A model generated the notes under the pieces. The model saw only the letters and a list, made by a program, of their open reading frames with translations. It was not told the origin of the DNA and did not search any database. Both the position numbers and the translations under genes were made by a program. 64,000 nt of DNA from Cellvibrio polysaccharolyticus (GTDB lineage Bacteria > Pseudomonadota > Gammaproteobacteria > Pseudomonadales > Cellvibrionaceae): the NCBI RefSeq assembly GCF_015182315.1, contig NZ_PRDL01000001.1:3658001-3722000 (forward strand), in the 5' to 3' direction. Positions within the stretch are counted from its first letter, which is position 1; every line of letters starts with the position of its first letter. Shown here one piece after another: positions 33,047 through 42,407 of this stretch.

Positions 33047-33158
33047 TGCTGCAATCCTCTTTTTCGGGCGATGTCGTTGCATCGCCATTCAATTTTACAT
33101 GCGCCGTAGAAACGGAACACATTTGTGTAATACCAACTACCGGGAATACCCGAAAGCG

Positions 33159-34535
33159 TCAGCCGCCTGCCACCGGCATGGCTTCTACCATGGCCGTTAG
33201 CGTTGGGCGGTCAATACGACGCGGGTCTACTTTTAACCAGGCGGTTTGGTCGGAGGTGATAATCAGCACCTCTTCCACACCGTCAACTTGCCGCAACTGC
33301 GCCGCCAGCGCTTCGCCATTTCGGCCATGCAGCGGGATGAGTATGCTGGCGAGATACCGTGGTGGCGCCATGAACAAGGCGACCACAAACCATAACAATA
33401 CCAGCAGCGCACACATTAACAAGACGGCGAGCACACCGTAGTGATGCAGTACCGCACCGCCCGCCGCACCACCGAGAAACGCGCCTAAAAACTGAAAACT
33501 GGAGTAGATGCCGGTGGCCGTGCCTTTGGCGCCAGCCGGTGCAACCTTGCTCACCCAGGATGGCAGTGTAGCTTCCAGCAGGTTGAACGCCATAAAAAAC
33601 AAAAACAGCCCGGGCAGAATCACAAAGTGCCAATCCGGCGCCAGCATCAATAACAATTCCATCGCCGCCAGCAGCGCAATCGCCAGCAGGAAGACAGGCT
33701 TCATGCGGCGTTTTTTCTCGGCAACAATGATAAAAGGCAGCATGGCGATAAACGCCCCGACGAGCAAGGGAAAATACACCATCCACAGGTTATCGCGGGC
33801 GATTTCCAGTTCGTGCTCCAGCAGCAGGGGCAATACCAGGAAGCTGGCCATCAGCACAAAATGCAGTACAAAAATGCCCACATTCAGGCGCGCCAAATCA
33901 ACCTGTTTAAGCGTGCTCCATAACAGCGGCAGCACCGCACCGGCATCACGCCGATTGGCCGCCGGTTGCTGCACCGCAGGAATAACGCGGTAAAGGATGT
34001 AAATGCCCACCAACCCCAGCAATGCCGTTAACCAGAAAATGGAGGCCATTCCCCAGCGCGAGGCAAGCAAGGGGCCAAGCACCAGCGCTACCGAGAATGA
34101 CACACCAATAGAGGCACCAATGGTTGCCATGGCGCGGGTGCGCTTTTCTTCCGAGGTGAGGTCAATCATCAACGCCATCACAGCGGCCGAGATAGCACCG
34201 CAGCCCTGCAGAAAACGGCCGGCAATCAGTTCGTAAACGCTATCAGCCATCGCGGCGACGACACTGCCAGCGGCAAAAATCAGTAACCCGGCCAGAATCA
34301 CCGGCTTGCGCCCTACCCGGTCAGACAGCACACCAAAAGGGATTTGCAACAAAGCGTTGCTGAACCCGTAGGCACCCATCGCCAGCCCCAGCAAAAAGGC
34401 GTTGGCGTGCTGATAATCCTGACCATACAAGGCCAGCACCGGCAGCAACATAAACAACCCGAGCATGCGGAACGCGTAAAGGGAAGCCAGCGAGAAGACG
34501 ACCCGCCGCTCAAAGGGTGCAGTAGAAGACACCAC
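33159..34535 (-). CDS. YajR-like MFS transporter with C-terminal ferredoxin-like domain
   Basis: A 458-residue major-facilitator protein with twelve predicted membrane helices. The MFS loop signature GVLSDRVGRKPVIL follows helix 2. After the last helix a cytoplasmic domain of about 80 residues (LIPLHGRNGEALAAQLRQVDGVEEVLIITSDQTAWLKV) resembles the YAM domain of E. coli YajR. Substrate is unknown. The GTG start at 34535 has CGGAG upstream. It is divergent from uvrA, as in many gammaproteobacteria. Confidence 0.85.
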   Translation of the reverse strand: MVSSTAPFERRVVFSLASLYAFRMLGLFMLLPVLALYGQDYQHANAFLLGLAMGAYGFSNALLQIPFGVLSDRVGRKPVILAGLLIFAAGSVVAAMADSVYELIAGRFLQGCGAISAAVMALMIDLTSEEKRTRAMATIGASIGVSFSVALVLGPLLASRWGMASIFWLTALLGLVGIYILYRVIPAVQQPAANRRDAGAVLPLLWSTLKQVDLARLNVGIFVLHFVLMASFLVLPLLLEHELEIARDNLWMVYFPLLVGAFIAMLPFIIVAEKKRRMKPVFLLAIALLAAMELLLMLAPDWHFVILPGLFLFFMAFNLLEATLPSWVSKVAPAGAKGTATGIYSSFQFLGAFLGGAAGGAVLHHYGVLAVLLMCALLVLLWFVVALFMAPPRYLASILIPLHGRNGEALAAQLRQVDGVEEVLIITSDQTAWLKVDPRRIDRPTLTAMVEAMPVAGG

Positions 34536-34660
34536 AGACAGAACTCCGGTGAAAAAGGGGCAATTCTAACAAGAGGTGTGTGGTGCAATCCATGTAAATA
34601 CGCGAATGCTGTTATCTGTGCGCCAATTAAACAGGCTCCTGACATTCCCTGACAGGGTTT

Positions 34661-34670
34661 GTCGTATAAT
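34661..34670 (+). promoter_or_regulatory. uvrA -10 region
   Basis: A perfect TATAAT at 34665-34670 precedes uvrA by 34 bases. The matching -35 is weak (ACATTC at a 17-base spacing). No CTGT-N8-ACAG LexA box was found, so SOS control is not supported by the sequence seen. Confidence 0.5.
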
Positions 34671-34704
34671 CGGAGACTTTCGTTTTTTTCGGGTAGCAGC
34701 GTTT

Positions 34705-37569
34705 ATGGATACCATTATTGTCAGGGGTGCTCGCACCCACAATTTGAAAAACATTGATCTGGATATCCCCCGCGACAAGCTGGTTGTCATCACCGGCCCT
34801 TCCGGGTCCGGCAAGTCGTCTCTGGCGTTTGACACGCTCTACGCCGAGGGCCAGCGCCGTTACGTTGAGTCGCTGTCCACCTATGCCCGTCAGTTTTTGT
34901 CGATGATGGAAAAGCCCGATGTGGATCATGTGGAAGGCCTGAGCCCTGCCATCTCCATCGAGCAAAAATCTACCTCGCACAACCCGCGCTCTACCGTGGG
35001 CACCATTACCGAAATTTATGATTACCTGCGTTTGCTGTATGCCCGCGTGGGTGAACCGCGCTGCCCCATTCACCACGAACCGCTTACTGCCCAGACCGTG
35101 AGCGAGATGGTCGATACCGTGCTGGCAATGCCCGAAGGTACCGCGCTGATGTTGCTGGCGCCGGTGGTGCGCGATCGCAAGGGCGAGCACCTGCACATTA
35201 TTGAGCAACTGAAACGCGATGGCTTTATCCGCGTTCGCGTCAACGGTCTGCTGTGCGATCTCGACGATACGCCCAAGCTCGACAAGAAGAAAAAGCACAG
35301 CATCGAAGTGGTGGTTGACCGCTTTAAAGTCCGGGAAGATATCAAACTGCGTTTGGCAGAATCCTTTGAAACCGCATTGAAGCTGTCGGAAGGCATTGCC
35401 GCTATCAGCCCAATGGATGGCAAGGGCGCCGATCGCCTGTTTTCTTCCAAGCACGCCTGCCCGGTATGTGATTACAGCCTGACCGAGCTGGAACCCCGCC
35501 TGTTTTCCTTTAATAACCCGGCCGGTGCTTGCCCTGGTTGTGATGGTTTGGGATTGAAGCAATTCTTCGACGAAGAAAAAGTAATCCTGAACCCGGAAGC
35601 CTCATTAACCGATGGCGCTATTCGCGGCTGGGACAAGCGCAATGTTTACTATTTCCATATGTTGGCGTCGCTGTCAGACCATTACGGTTTCAGTGTCGAC
35701 ACCCCTTGGAAAAAACTGAAAGCCGGTTTTAAAAATGCCATTTTGAACGGCTCCGGCAGCGACGTTATCGAGTTCACGTACATCAATGATCGTGGTGATG
35801 TGTATCAGCGCAGCCATGCCTTTGAGGGCGTGCTGCCGAACATGGAACGCCGCTACCGCGATACAGAATCCAGCATGGTGCGCGAGGAACTGGCGAAATT
35901 CCTGTCCAGCCAACCCTGCCCGGATTGCAACGGCACCCGCCTGCGTACCGAAGCGCGCAACGTGTTTATTGATGAGCGCACCCTGCCGGAGATTGCCGAT
36001 TTACCGATCGCTACCGCTTACGATTATTTTCAGCAGCTGGCGTTCACCGGCCGCAAAGCCGGCATCGCCGACAAGATTTTGAAAGAGCTGCGCGATCGCT
36101 TCCGCTTTCTGGTGGATGTAGGCCTGAATTACCTGACGCTCAGCCGCAGCGCCGATACGCTGTCCGGCGGTGAAGCCCAGCGTATCCGCCTCGCCAGCCA
36201 GATTGGCGCCGGTCTTGTGGGCGTTATGTACATTCTCGACGAGCCGTCTATCGGCCTGCATCAGCGCGATAACGAGCGCCTGCTGAAAACCCTGACCCAT
36301 CTGCGCGATATTGGTAACACCGTTATTGTGGTTGAGCACGATGAAGATGCTATTCGTCAGGCCGACCACGTAATTGATATTGGCCCGGGCGCCGGCGTTC
36401 ACGGCGGCATGGTGATTGCCCAGGGCAATGTTAAAGCGATTATGGCCAACAAGGACTCCATCACCGGCCAATACCTTAGTGGCGCCAAAGCCATTGAAGT
36501 ACCGTCAGAACGCCATCCTTTTGATACGGCCAATGTATTGCGGCTTGAAGGCGCTACCGGCAACAACCTGAAAGATGTCACCTTGGAGATTCCGGTCGGT
36601 TTGATGACCTGCGTTACCGGTGTATCCGGCTCCGGCAAATCGACGCTGATCAACGCCACCCTGCACCCGCTGGCAGCGACCGCACTGAACGGCGCCAGCA
36701 CCCTGAAACCGGCTGCCCACACCGCTGTTCACGGGCTGGATCTGTTTGATAAGTGCGTGGACATCGACCAAAGCCCTATTGGCCGCACACCGCGCTCCAA
36801 CCCCGCCACCTACACCGGTATTTTTACACCGGTGCGTGAGTTGTTTGCCGGCACCCAGGAAGCGCGCTCACGCGGTTACCAGCCAGGCCGCTTCAGCTTT
36901 AACGTCAAAGGCGGCCGCTGCGAGGCTTGTCAGGGCGATGGCGTAACCAAGGTAGAGATGCACTTCCTGCCCGACGTTTACGTGCCCTGTGACGTTTGCA
37001 AGGGCAAGCGTTACAACCGCGAAACCCTCGACGTGAAATACAAAGGCAAGAATATCCATGAAGTACTGGATATGACGGTAGAAGACGCGCACAACTTCTT
37101 TGAAGCGGTGCCATCTATTGAGAAGAAACTGCAAACCCTGATCGACGTAGGCCTTTCCTACATCCGCCTGGGGCAGGCAGCGACGACGCTTTCCGGCGGC
37201 GAAGCCCAGCGGGTAAAACTCGCCAAAGAGCTGTCCAAGCGCGATACCGGCAAGACCTTATATATTCTCGACGAACCCACCACCGGTTTGCACTTCTACG
37301 ATATCCAGCAACTGTTGAATGTGCTGCATCGTCTGCGCGATCACGGCAATACCGTAGTGGTTATTGAGCATAATCTGGATGTGATTAAAACCGCCGACTG
37401 GATTGTCGATCTGGGCCCGGAAGGCGGTAGCGGCGGCGGTGAAATTATTGCCACCGGCACGCCGGAAGATATTGCAGAACTGGAACACTCTCACACGGGC
37501 CGCTTCCTTAAACCCATGCTGGCAAACACCCGCAAAACAGCCAAAGGGATCAGTAAGCGTAAAAAATAA
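34705..37569 (+). CDS. uvrA: Excinuclease ABC subunit A
   Basis: A 954-residue damage-recognition ATPase of nucleotide excision repair, which loads UvrB at lesions. It has two ABC modules. Walker A motifs are GPSGSGKSSLAF near residue 31 and GVSGSGKSTLI near 640; ABC signatures are SGGEAQRIRLA and SGGEAQRVKLA; each is followed by a Walker B (YILDEPS, YILDEPT). Zinc fingers are visible (CPVCDYS with CPGCDG; CEACQGDG with CDVCKG). The ATG at 34705 is the normal start; a longer frame begins at 34576. It converges on rplQ and ends 9 bases before the hairpin at 37577. Confidence 0.97.
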   Translation: MDTIIVRGARTHNLKNIDLDIPRDKLVVITGPSGSGKSSLAFDTLYAEGQRRYVESLSTYARQFLSMMEKPDVDHVEGLSPAISIEQKSTSHNPRSTVGTITEIYDYLRLLYARVGEPRCPIHHEPLTAQTVSEMVDTVLAMPEGTALMLLAPVVRDRKGEHLHIIEQLKRDGFIRVRVNGLLCDLDDTPKLDKKKKHSIEVVVDRFKVREDIKLRLAESFETALKLSEGIAAISPMDGKGADRLFSSKHACPVCDYSLTELEPRLFSFNNPAGACPGCDGLGLKQFFDEEKVILNPEASLTDGAIRGWDKRNVYYFHMLASLSDHYGFSVDTPWKKLKAGFKNAILNGSGSDVIEFTYINDRGDVYQRSHAFEGVLPNMERRYRDTESSMVREELAKFLSSQPCPDCNGTRLRTEARNVFIDERTLPEIADLPIATAYDYFQQLAFTGRKAGIADKILKELRDRFRFLVDVGLNYLTLSRSADTLSGGEAQRIRLASQIGAGLVGVMYILDEPSIGLHQRDNERLLKTLTHLRDIGNTVIVVEHDEDAIRQADHVIDIGPGAGVHGGMVIAQGNVKAIMANKDSITGQYLSGAKAIEVPSERHPFDTANVLRLEGATGNNLKDVTLEIPVGLMTCVTGVSGSGKSTLINATLHPLAATALNGASTLKPAAHTAVHGLDLFDKCVDIDQSPIGRTPRSNPATYTGIFTPVRELFAGTQEARSRGYQPGRFSFNVKGGRCEACQGDGVTKVEMHFLPDVYVPCDVCKGKRYNRETLDVKYKGKNIHEVLDMTVEDAHNFFEAVPSIEKKLQTLIDVGLSYIRLGQAATTLSGGEAQRVKLAKELSKRDTGKTLYILDEPTTGLHFYDIQQLLNVLHRLRDHGNTVVVIEHNLDVIKTADWIVDLGPEGGSGGGEIIATGTPEDIAELEHSHTGRFLKPMLANTRKTAKGISKRKK

Positions 37570-37576
37570 AATCAAT

Positions 37577-37607
37577 GCGGCATAAGATTTTGAAAGTCTT
37601 ATGCCGC
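37577..37607 (+). terminator. Hairpin directly after uvrA
   Basis: GCGGCATAAGA (37577-37587) pairs perfectly with 37597-37607 across a 9-base loop. It lies 8 bases after the uvrA stop. No T-run follows, so the stronger terminator at 37723 probably completes the job. Confidence 0.5.
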
Positions 37608-37722
37608 CATCCGCTCGCAACTATCTCTGCAAAAAATACAGAAATACAAGTTAACGCGACCTGTAAATTATTTACAGAAACATCTGACAGAGATGCAAAT
37701 GATTTCAGCAAAATATTACAGG

Positions 37723-37756
37723 CATAAAAAAACCGGCCGAAGCCGGTTTTTTTATG
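37723..37756. terminator. Bidirectional terminator between rplQ and uvrA
   Basis: A perfect 15-bp inverted repeat (37723-37737, 37742-37756) has an ACCGGC/GCCGGT core flanked by A7 and T7. It lies between the convergent uvrA and rplQ genes and can serve both. Confidence 0.93.
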
Positions 37757-37772
37757 GGGATGAAACAGAAAC

Positions 37773-38165
37773 TTATTCAGCTTCTACTGCAGTTTCAACC
37801 GCACGAGCAGGACGATCTACCAGTTCAACGTAGGCCATAGGAGCCTTATCGCCAGAACGGAAACCGCACTTAAGAATACGCACATAACCACCTGGGCGAC
37901 CCTGGTAACGAGGACCGAGGTTGCTGAACAACTTACCTACCGCTTCTTTGCTTTGCAGACGAGCAAAAGCCAGACGACGGTTTGCAACGCTATCAACTTT
38001 AGCCAGAGTAATCAGCGGCTCGATAACACGACGCAGCTCTTTAGCTTTTGGCAAAGTGGTTTTGATCAACTCATGCTCAACCAGTGACGCAGACATGTTG
38101 CGGAACATAGCTTTACGATGAGAAGCGTTACGGTTAAGTTGACGACCGCTAAGACGATGACGCAT
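37773..38165 (-). CDS. rplQ: 50S ribosomal protein L17
   Basis: A 130-residue L17 with the family start MRHRLSGRQLNRNASHRKAM and the conserved RLAFARLQ and ANRR segments. It lies near the peptide exit tunnel rim of the large subunit. It is the last gene of the alpha operon (rpsM-rpsK-rpsD-rpoA-rplQ), 83 bases after rpoA, and is closed by the bidirectional terminator 16 bases downstream. Confidence 0.97.
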   Translation of the reverse strand: MRHRLSGRQLNRNASHRKAMFRNMSASLVEHELIKTTLPKAKELRRVIEPLITLAKVDSVANRRLAFARLQSKEAVGKLFSNLGPRYQGRPGGYVRILKCGFRSGDKAPMAYVELVDRPARAVETAVEAE

Positions 38166-38248
38166 GACTCAATTCCTTCAAAATGGACCACTATTATGTG
38201 GTCTCGTTAATCGCCCGCACCGAAGAGAGTTAACGGGCGAATTAATAA

Positions 38249-39235
38249 TTAATCGTTTCGCAAACTGGCCGGTGGCCAATTTTCCAAACGCATACCTAAA
38301 GACAAACCGCGAGAAGCCAGAACATCTTTAATTTCAGTAAGAGATTTCTTACCGAGGTTTGGTGTTTTCAACAGCTCAACTTCAGTGCGCTGAATCAAAT
38401 CGCCAATGTAATAGATGTTTTCAGCTTTCAGGCAGTTAGCTGAACGCACGGTCAATTCCAGATCATCAACCGGACGCAACAACACCGGATCGATAGCTTC
38501 TTCTTTCTGCTCAGGAACTGATTGTTTTTCGCCTTCAAGATCAACGAATACAGCCAGTTGCTGTTGCAGAATAGTAGCTGCACGACGAATCGCTTCTTCC
38601 GGATCAATGGTACCGTTGGTTTCCAGGTCCAGAACCAGCTTATCCAGGTCGGTGCGCTGTTCAACACGAGCACTTTCAACAGAGTACGCCAGACGACGTA
38701 CCGGGCTGAAAGAAGCATCCAGTTGCAAACGGCCAATTGCACGACTTTCGTCATCATCACGACGACGGCTGTCAGCTGGCTGATAACCACGGCCACGAGC
38801 AATGGTCAAACGCATTTTCAACTCGGTATTGCCGGTAATGTTGGCAATAACGTGATCAGGATTTTTAATTTCTACATCATGATCCAGTTGAATATCCGCA
38901 GCTGTTACAACGCCGGGGCCTTTTTTGCTCAGGGTCAATACAGCCTGGTCTTTACCGTGCATGATCACAGCAACACCTTTGAGGTTCAGCAGGATTTCAA
39001 TCACATCCTCCCGAACACCTTCGATATCACTGTACTCGTGCAACACGCCGTCAATTTCTGCCTCAACAATGGCACAGCCGGCCATGGAAGAAAGCAGAAT
39101 GCGACGTAAAGCATTGCCAAGCGTATGTCCAAAACCACGCTCCAGAGGCTCCAGAACCACGCGAGCGTGGGTCGGGCTGCTCTCTGAAACATCGATATGA
39201 CGCGGGGTCAAAAATTCGTTTACTGCTGTCTGCAT
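38249..39235 (-). CDS. rpoA: RNA polymerase alpha subunit
   Basis: A 328-residue alpha subunit. The N-terminal domain (about 1-230) dimerises and nucleates assembly of beta and beta-prime: LEPLERGFGHTLGNALRRILL is the conserved dimer region. The C-terminal domain (about 250-320) contains VRSANCLKAENIYYIGDLIQRTE, which binds UP elements and activators; the DNA-contacting Arg is replaced by Lys only where expected (LKAENI keeps Asn-Cys-Leu-Lys). The start is ATG 39235 with an AGGTG site; a GTG two codons earlier is possible. It lies between rpsD and rplQ. Confidence 0.97.
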   Translation of the reverse strand: MQTAVNEFLTPRHIDVSESSPTHARVVLEPLERGFGHTLGNALRRILLSSMAGCAIVEAEIDGVLHEYSDIEGVREDVIEILLNLKGVAVIMHGKDQAVLTLSKKGPGVVTAADIQLDHDVEIKNPDHVIANITGNTELKMRLTIARGRGYQPADSRRRDDDESRAIGRLQLDASFSPVRRLAYSVESARVEQRTDLDKLVLDLETNGTIDPEEAIRRAATILQQQLAVFVDLEGEKQSVPEQKEEAIDPVLLRPVDDLELTVRSANCLKAENIYYIGDLIQRTEVELLKTPNLGKKSLTEIKDVLASRGLSLGMRLENWPPASLRND

Positions 39236-39261
39236 AGCCACACCTGTTAGCGGTTAGTCCC

Positions 39262-39882
39262 TTACTTGGAGTAAAGCTCGACGATGAGGTTTTCGTTGAT
39301 GTCAGCTGGTAAATCAGCACGATCCGGAATGCGCTTGAACACGCCTTCTTTCTTCTCTGCGTTTACTTCAACCCACTCAACATTGCTGCGCTGACCAGCC
39401 AGGTTAATTGCGTTTTGGATACGCAATTGGTTCTTGGCTTTTTCGCGAACAGCAACAACGTCACCAGCGGCGACCTGGTAAGAAGCTACGTTAACGGTTT
39501 TACCGTTTACGATAATAGCTTTGTGAGAAACCAATTGGCGGGATTCCGCACGAGTTGAACCAAAGCCCATACGATAAACAACGTTATCGAGACGGGATTC
39601 GAGCAACTTCAACAGGTTTTCACCGCTAGCGCCTTTACGACGGGCAGCTTCTTTGTAGTAGCCACGGAATTGCTTTTCAAGTACGCCGTAAATACGACGA
39701 ACTTTTTGCTTTTCACGCAACTGAACACCGTAGTCGGACAAGCGTCCACGACGCTGGCCGTGCTGACCCGGTGCGGTTTCAATTTTACACTTGGAATCCA
39801 GCGCACGAGCACCGCTCTTCAGGAAGAGGTCAGTGCCTTCGCGACGGGATAACTTACAAACTGGACCAATATAACGTGCCAT
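39262..39882 (-). CDS. rpsD: 30S ribosomal protein S4
   Basis: A 206-residue primary 16S rRNA-binding protein. It has ARYIGPVCKLSRREGTDLFLKS at the start and the S4 RNA-binding domain at about 97-160 (ESRLDNVVYRMGFGSTRAESRQL, VSHKAI). In E. coli S4 is the translational repressor of the alpha operon, acting on the leader before rpsM. Only one conserved cysteine pair position is present, so this is the zinc-free form. Confidence 0.97.
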   Translation of the reverse strand: MARYIGPVCKLSRREGTDLFLKSGARALDSKCKIETAPGQHGQRRGRLSDYGVQLREKQKVRRIYGVLEKQFRGYYKEAARRKGASGENLLKLLESRLDNVVYRMGFGSTRAESRQLVSHKAIIVNGKTVNVASYQVAAGDVVAVREKAKNQLRIQNAINLAGQRSNVEWVEVNAEKKEGVFKRIPDRADLPADINENLIVELYSK

Positions 39883-39896
39883 TTATGAAATCCCCC

Positions 39897-40292
39897 TTAA
39901 ACGCGACGTTTCTTCGGCGGACGACAGCCGTTGTGAGGAATCGGCGTAACGTCAGTGATGTTGGTAATTTTGTAACCAACATTGTTCAGAGCGCGAACAG
40001 CAGATTCGCGACCCGGGCCTGGGCCCTTCACTTCAACGTCGAGGTTTTTCAAGCCGTATTCTTTAGCGGCTTCACCGGCACGTTCAGCAGCAACCTGCGC
40101 TGCAAACGGGGTAGATTTACGAGAGCCACGGAAACCTGAACCACCGGAGGTAGCCCAGCTCAGGGTGTTACCCTGACGGTCTGTGATAGTGACAATCGTG
40201 TTGTTAAAAGAAGCATGGATGTGGGCAACCCCATCAACCACCGTCTTTTTGACTTTCTTTTTCGTTGCGGTTTTATTACCTGGCTTCGCCAT
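39897..40292 (-). CDS. rpsK: 30S ribosomal protein S11
   Basis: A 131-residue S11 of the small-subunit platform, with HIHASFNNTIVTITDRQGN, GFRGSRKSTPFAAQ and the C-terminal TPIPHNGCRPPKKRRV typical of the family. It lies between rpsM and rpsD, 14 bases before rpsD. Confidence 0.97.
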   Translation of the reverse strand: MAKPGNKTATKKKVKKTVVDGVAHIHASFNNTIVTITDRQGNTLSWATSGGSGFRGSRKSTPFAAQVAAERAGEAAKEYGLKNLDVEVKGPGPGRESAVRALNNVGYKITNITDVTPIPHNGCRPPKKRRV

Positions 40293-40348
40293 AGCAATCT
40301 CTTCCTAACCTGTTGTTACCGTACTTGAATGACTAACGTAAGCAGCAA

Positions 40349-40705
40349 TTATTTCTTAATTGGCTTACGCGGACCTTTGCGGGTACGAGCGTTGGTTTTA
40401 GTACGCTGACCACGGAGCGGCAAGCTGCGACGATGACGAAGGCCACGGTAGCAACCCAGATCCATCAGGCGTTTAATGTTCATAGATATAACACGGCGCA
40501 AGTCACCCTCAACGGTGAACTTGGCTACTTCGTTACGTACTGTGTCCATTTGTTCTTCAGAGAGAGAACCAATTTTGGTATCTTCAGAGATACCAGCGGC
40601 GGCACAGATTTGCTTCGCTGTAGTACGGCCAATCCCGTAGACATAAGTCAGAGAGATAACCGCGTGTTTGTTATCTGGTATGTTTACACCAGCAATACGG
40701 GCCAT
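40349..40705 (-). CDS. rpsM: 30S ribosomal protein S13
   Basis: A 118-residue S13 of the small-subunit head, which forms bridges with the large subunit and contacts P-site tRNA through its basic tail. It has ARIAGVNIPDNKHAVISLTY, IYGIGR-type YVYGIGRTTA, and GLRHRRSLPLRGQRTKTNART. It is the first gene of the alpha operon; the 226-base gap upstream carries a promoter candidate. Confidence 0.97.
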   Translation of the reverse strand: MARIAGVNIPDNKHAVISLTYVYGIGRTTAKQICAAAGISEDTKIGSLSEEQMDTVRNEVAKFTVEGDLRRVISMNIKRLMDLGCYRGLRHRRSLPLRGQRTKTNARTRKGPRKPIKK

Positions 40706-40781
40706 TCAAATTACTCCAGTAACACATAAATTGCAGCGTTGACAGCAATTAACGCCACGCCAACACACCAAAAGGGCGCGC

Positions 40782-40810
40782 AGCATAGCTGAAAAATTAC
40801 CCAAAAACAA
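40782..40810 (-). promoter_or_regulatory. Candidate alpha-operon promoter and leader
   Basis: On the minus strand TTGTTT (40810-40805), a 17-base spacer and TATGCT (40787-40782) lie about 75 bases before rpsM. Just upstream is a TGACCG-GAAA-CGGTCA hairpin (40816-40831). In E. coli, S4 represses from a leader in the same place; whether the fold is kept here was not shown. Confidence 0.5.
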
Positions 40811-40883
40811 TAGCCTGACCGTTTCCGGTCAAGCGACAGTCAACGCCCCCAGTGGGCAAAACAGCTTTGCTCCAATCAGCAAA

Positions 40884-40908
40884 CGGGCAGATAGAGTTTA
40901 TCTGCCCG
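40884..40908 (-). terminator. Hairpin between rpmJ and rpsM
   Basis: CGGGCAGATA (40884-40893) pairs perfectly with TATCTGCCCG (40899-40908), loop of 5 bases, 24 bases after the rpmJ stop. Only a short T-run follows (CGTTTG), so it may partly end the spc operon. Confidence 0.6.
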
Positions 40909-40931
40909 CTACCGACTGAAAACAGAATGTT

Positions 40932-41048
40932 TTAGCCCTGACGCTGCTTGTGGCGCGGCTCTACGTTACAGATAACACGCAGAACACCATTACGACGCAC
41001 CATTTTGCAATTGCGACAAATCTTTTTAACAGAAGCACGAACTTTCAT
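40932..41048 (-). CDS. rpmJ: 50S ribosomal protein L36
   Basis: A 38-residue gene starting at ATG 41048: MKVRASVKKICRNCKMVRRN and ending PRHKQRQG. C11, C14, C27 and H33 form the zinc site of the standard C+ form. It is the last gene of the spc operon, just after secY. The C+ form needs zinc; a zinc-free paralogue used in starvation is not in the window. Confidence 0.95.
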   Translation of the reverse strand: MKVRASVKKICRNCKMVRRNGVLRVICNVEPRHKQRQG

Positions 41049-41070
41049 GATCCAACCTCAAAATACCGGA

Positions 41071-42396
41071 TTAGCGAACGTTTCCGCTGCCATATCCCTT
41101 TAAGTTTGACTTCTTCATCAGTGAATCATACTGATGAGACATCAGATGTGCCTGGACCTGAGACATAAAGTCCATAACCACAACCACCACGATCAGTAAC
41201 GATGTGCCACCGAGATAAAAAGGCACATTGGTAGCAACGATCAGGAACTGTGGCAGGAGACAAACGGCCGACATATAAATAGCGCCTACCACAGTTAACC
41301 GGGTCAGAACACTATCAATATATTTGGCAGATTGCTCACCGGGACGAATACCAGGAATATACGCGCCGGATTTTTTCAGGTTATCGGCAACTTCTTTCGG
41401 GTTGAACATCAACGCCGTGTAGAAGAAGCAGAAAAACGCAATCATTACCGCAAACAGTAAAATGTTCAGTGGTTGACCCTGGCCAAGTGCCAGCGCAATT
41501 TCCTGAAGAATTTCACTACCGAGACCTTCGCCACCCTGACCGAACCACTGCGCAATGGACGCAGGGAACAACAGAATACTACTGGCAAAAATCGCCGGGA
41601 TTACACCAGCCATATTCACTTTTAACGGCAAGTGGCTGCTTTGTGCGGCGTAACCTTGCTGGCGCTTGGCATAGTTTACCGTAATGCGGCGCTGACCGCG
41701 CTCAATACGTACAACAAACCAGATAACAGCCAAAGCCAGTGCGGCAATAACCAGAACCATTAACAGGTGCAGATCACCCTGACGCGCGCTTTCGAACGTT
41801 TGACCGATCGCTCCAGGCAATCCGGCAACGATACCGGCAAAAATCAGCATGGAAATACCATTACCAATTCCGCGCTCGGTAACTTGCTCACCCAGCCACA
41901 TCATAAATACCGCGCCTGTTACCAGAGATACGATACCGATGAAGTAGAAAGAGAATCCTGGTTCACCACCGTAAGCGTAGGATGAAAAGCCGACAGTCAT
42001 CGCCAGACCCTGAACAGTAGCAAGAACTACCGTAAAGTAACGGGTGTACTGATTGATTTTTCTACGGCCTGCATCACCTTCTTTCTTCAACTGCTCCAGT
42101 GACGGAGTTACCGCAGCCAGTAGCTGCATGATAATGGAAGCAGAAATGTAAGGCATGATACCCAATGCCAGAATACTCATACGCTCCAGAGCACCACCGG
42201 AGAACATGTTAAACAAACCCAGGATGGTTCCCTGGCTTTGGTTAAACAGGTTAGCGATACGCTCTGGATCCAGTCCTGGAACCGGAATATGAGTACCGAT
42301 ACGGTAAACGACGATAGCTAAAAACAGAAAGCGAAGGCGAGCCCATAGCTCGCCCAAGCCTCTTTGATTGGCTAACGGCAGATTCGGAGTTGCCAT
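41071..42396 (-). CDS. secY: Protein translocase subunit SecY
   Basis: A 441-residue channel subunit of the SecYEG translocon with ten membrane helices. Visible family stretches are YRIGTHIPVPG, GIMPYISASIIMQLL, VTERGIGNGIS (plug and helix 4 loop), and the basic cytoplasmic loop before PLKVNMAGVIPAIFASS. It is required for export and membrane insertion of proteins, including the exported products in this window. It lies between rplO and rpmJ in the spc operon. Confidence 0.97.
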   Translation of the reverse strand: MATPNLPLANQRGLGELWARLRFLFLAIVVYRIGTHIPVPGLDPERIANLFNQSQGTILGLFNMFSGGALERMSILALGIMPYISASIIMQLLAAVTPSLEQLKKEGDAGRRKINQYTRYFTVVLATVQGLAMTVGFSSYAYGGEPGFSFYFIGIVSLVTGAVFMMWLGEQVTERGIGNGISMLIFAGIVAGLPGAIGQTFESARQGDLHLLMVLVIAALALAVIWFVVRIERGQRRITVNYAKRQQGYAAQSSHLPLKVNMAGVIPAIFASSILLFPASIAQWFGQGGEGLGSEILQEIALALGQGQPLNILLFAVMIAFFCFFYTALMFNPKEVADNLKKSGAYIPGIRPGEQSAKYIDSVLTRLTVVGAIYMSAVCLLPQFLIVATNVPFYLGGTSLLIVVVVVMDFMSQVQAHLMSHQYDSLMKKSNLKGYGSGNVR

Positions 42397-42407
42397 TCGC
42401 GCCTCGT

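Noticed and set aside
34536..34704. LexA (SOS) box before uvrA
   Set aside because: No CTGT-N8-ACAG site could be found in the intergenic region, although CTGAC and CTGTT words occur.
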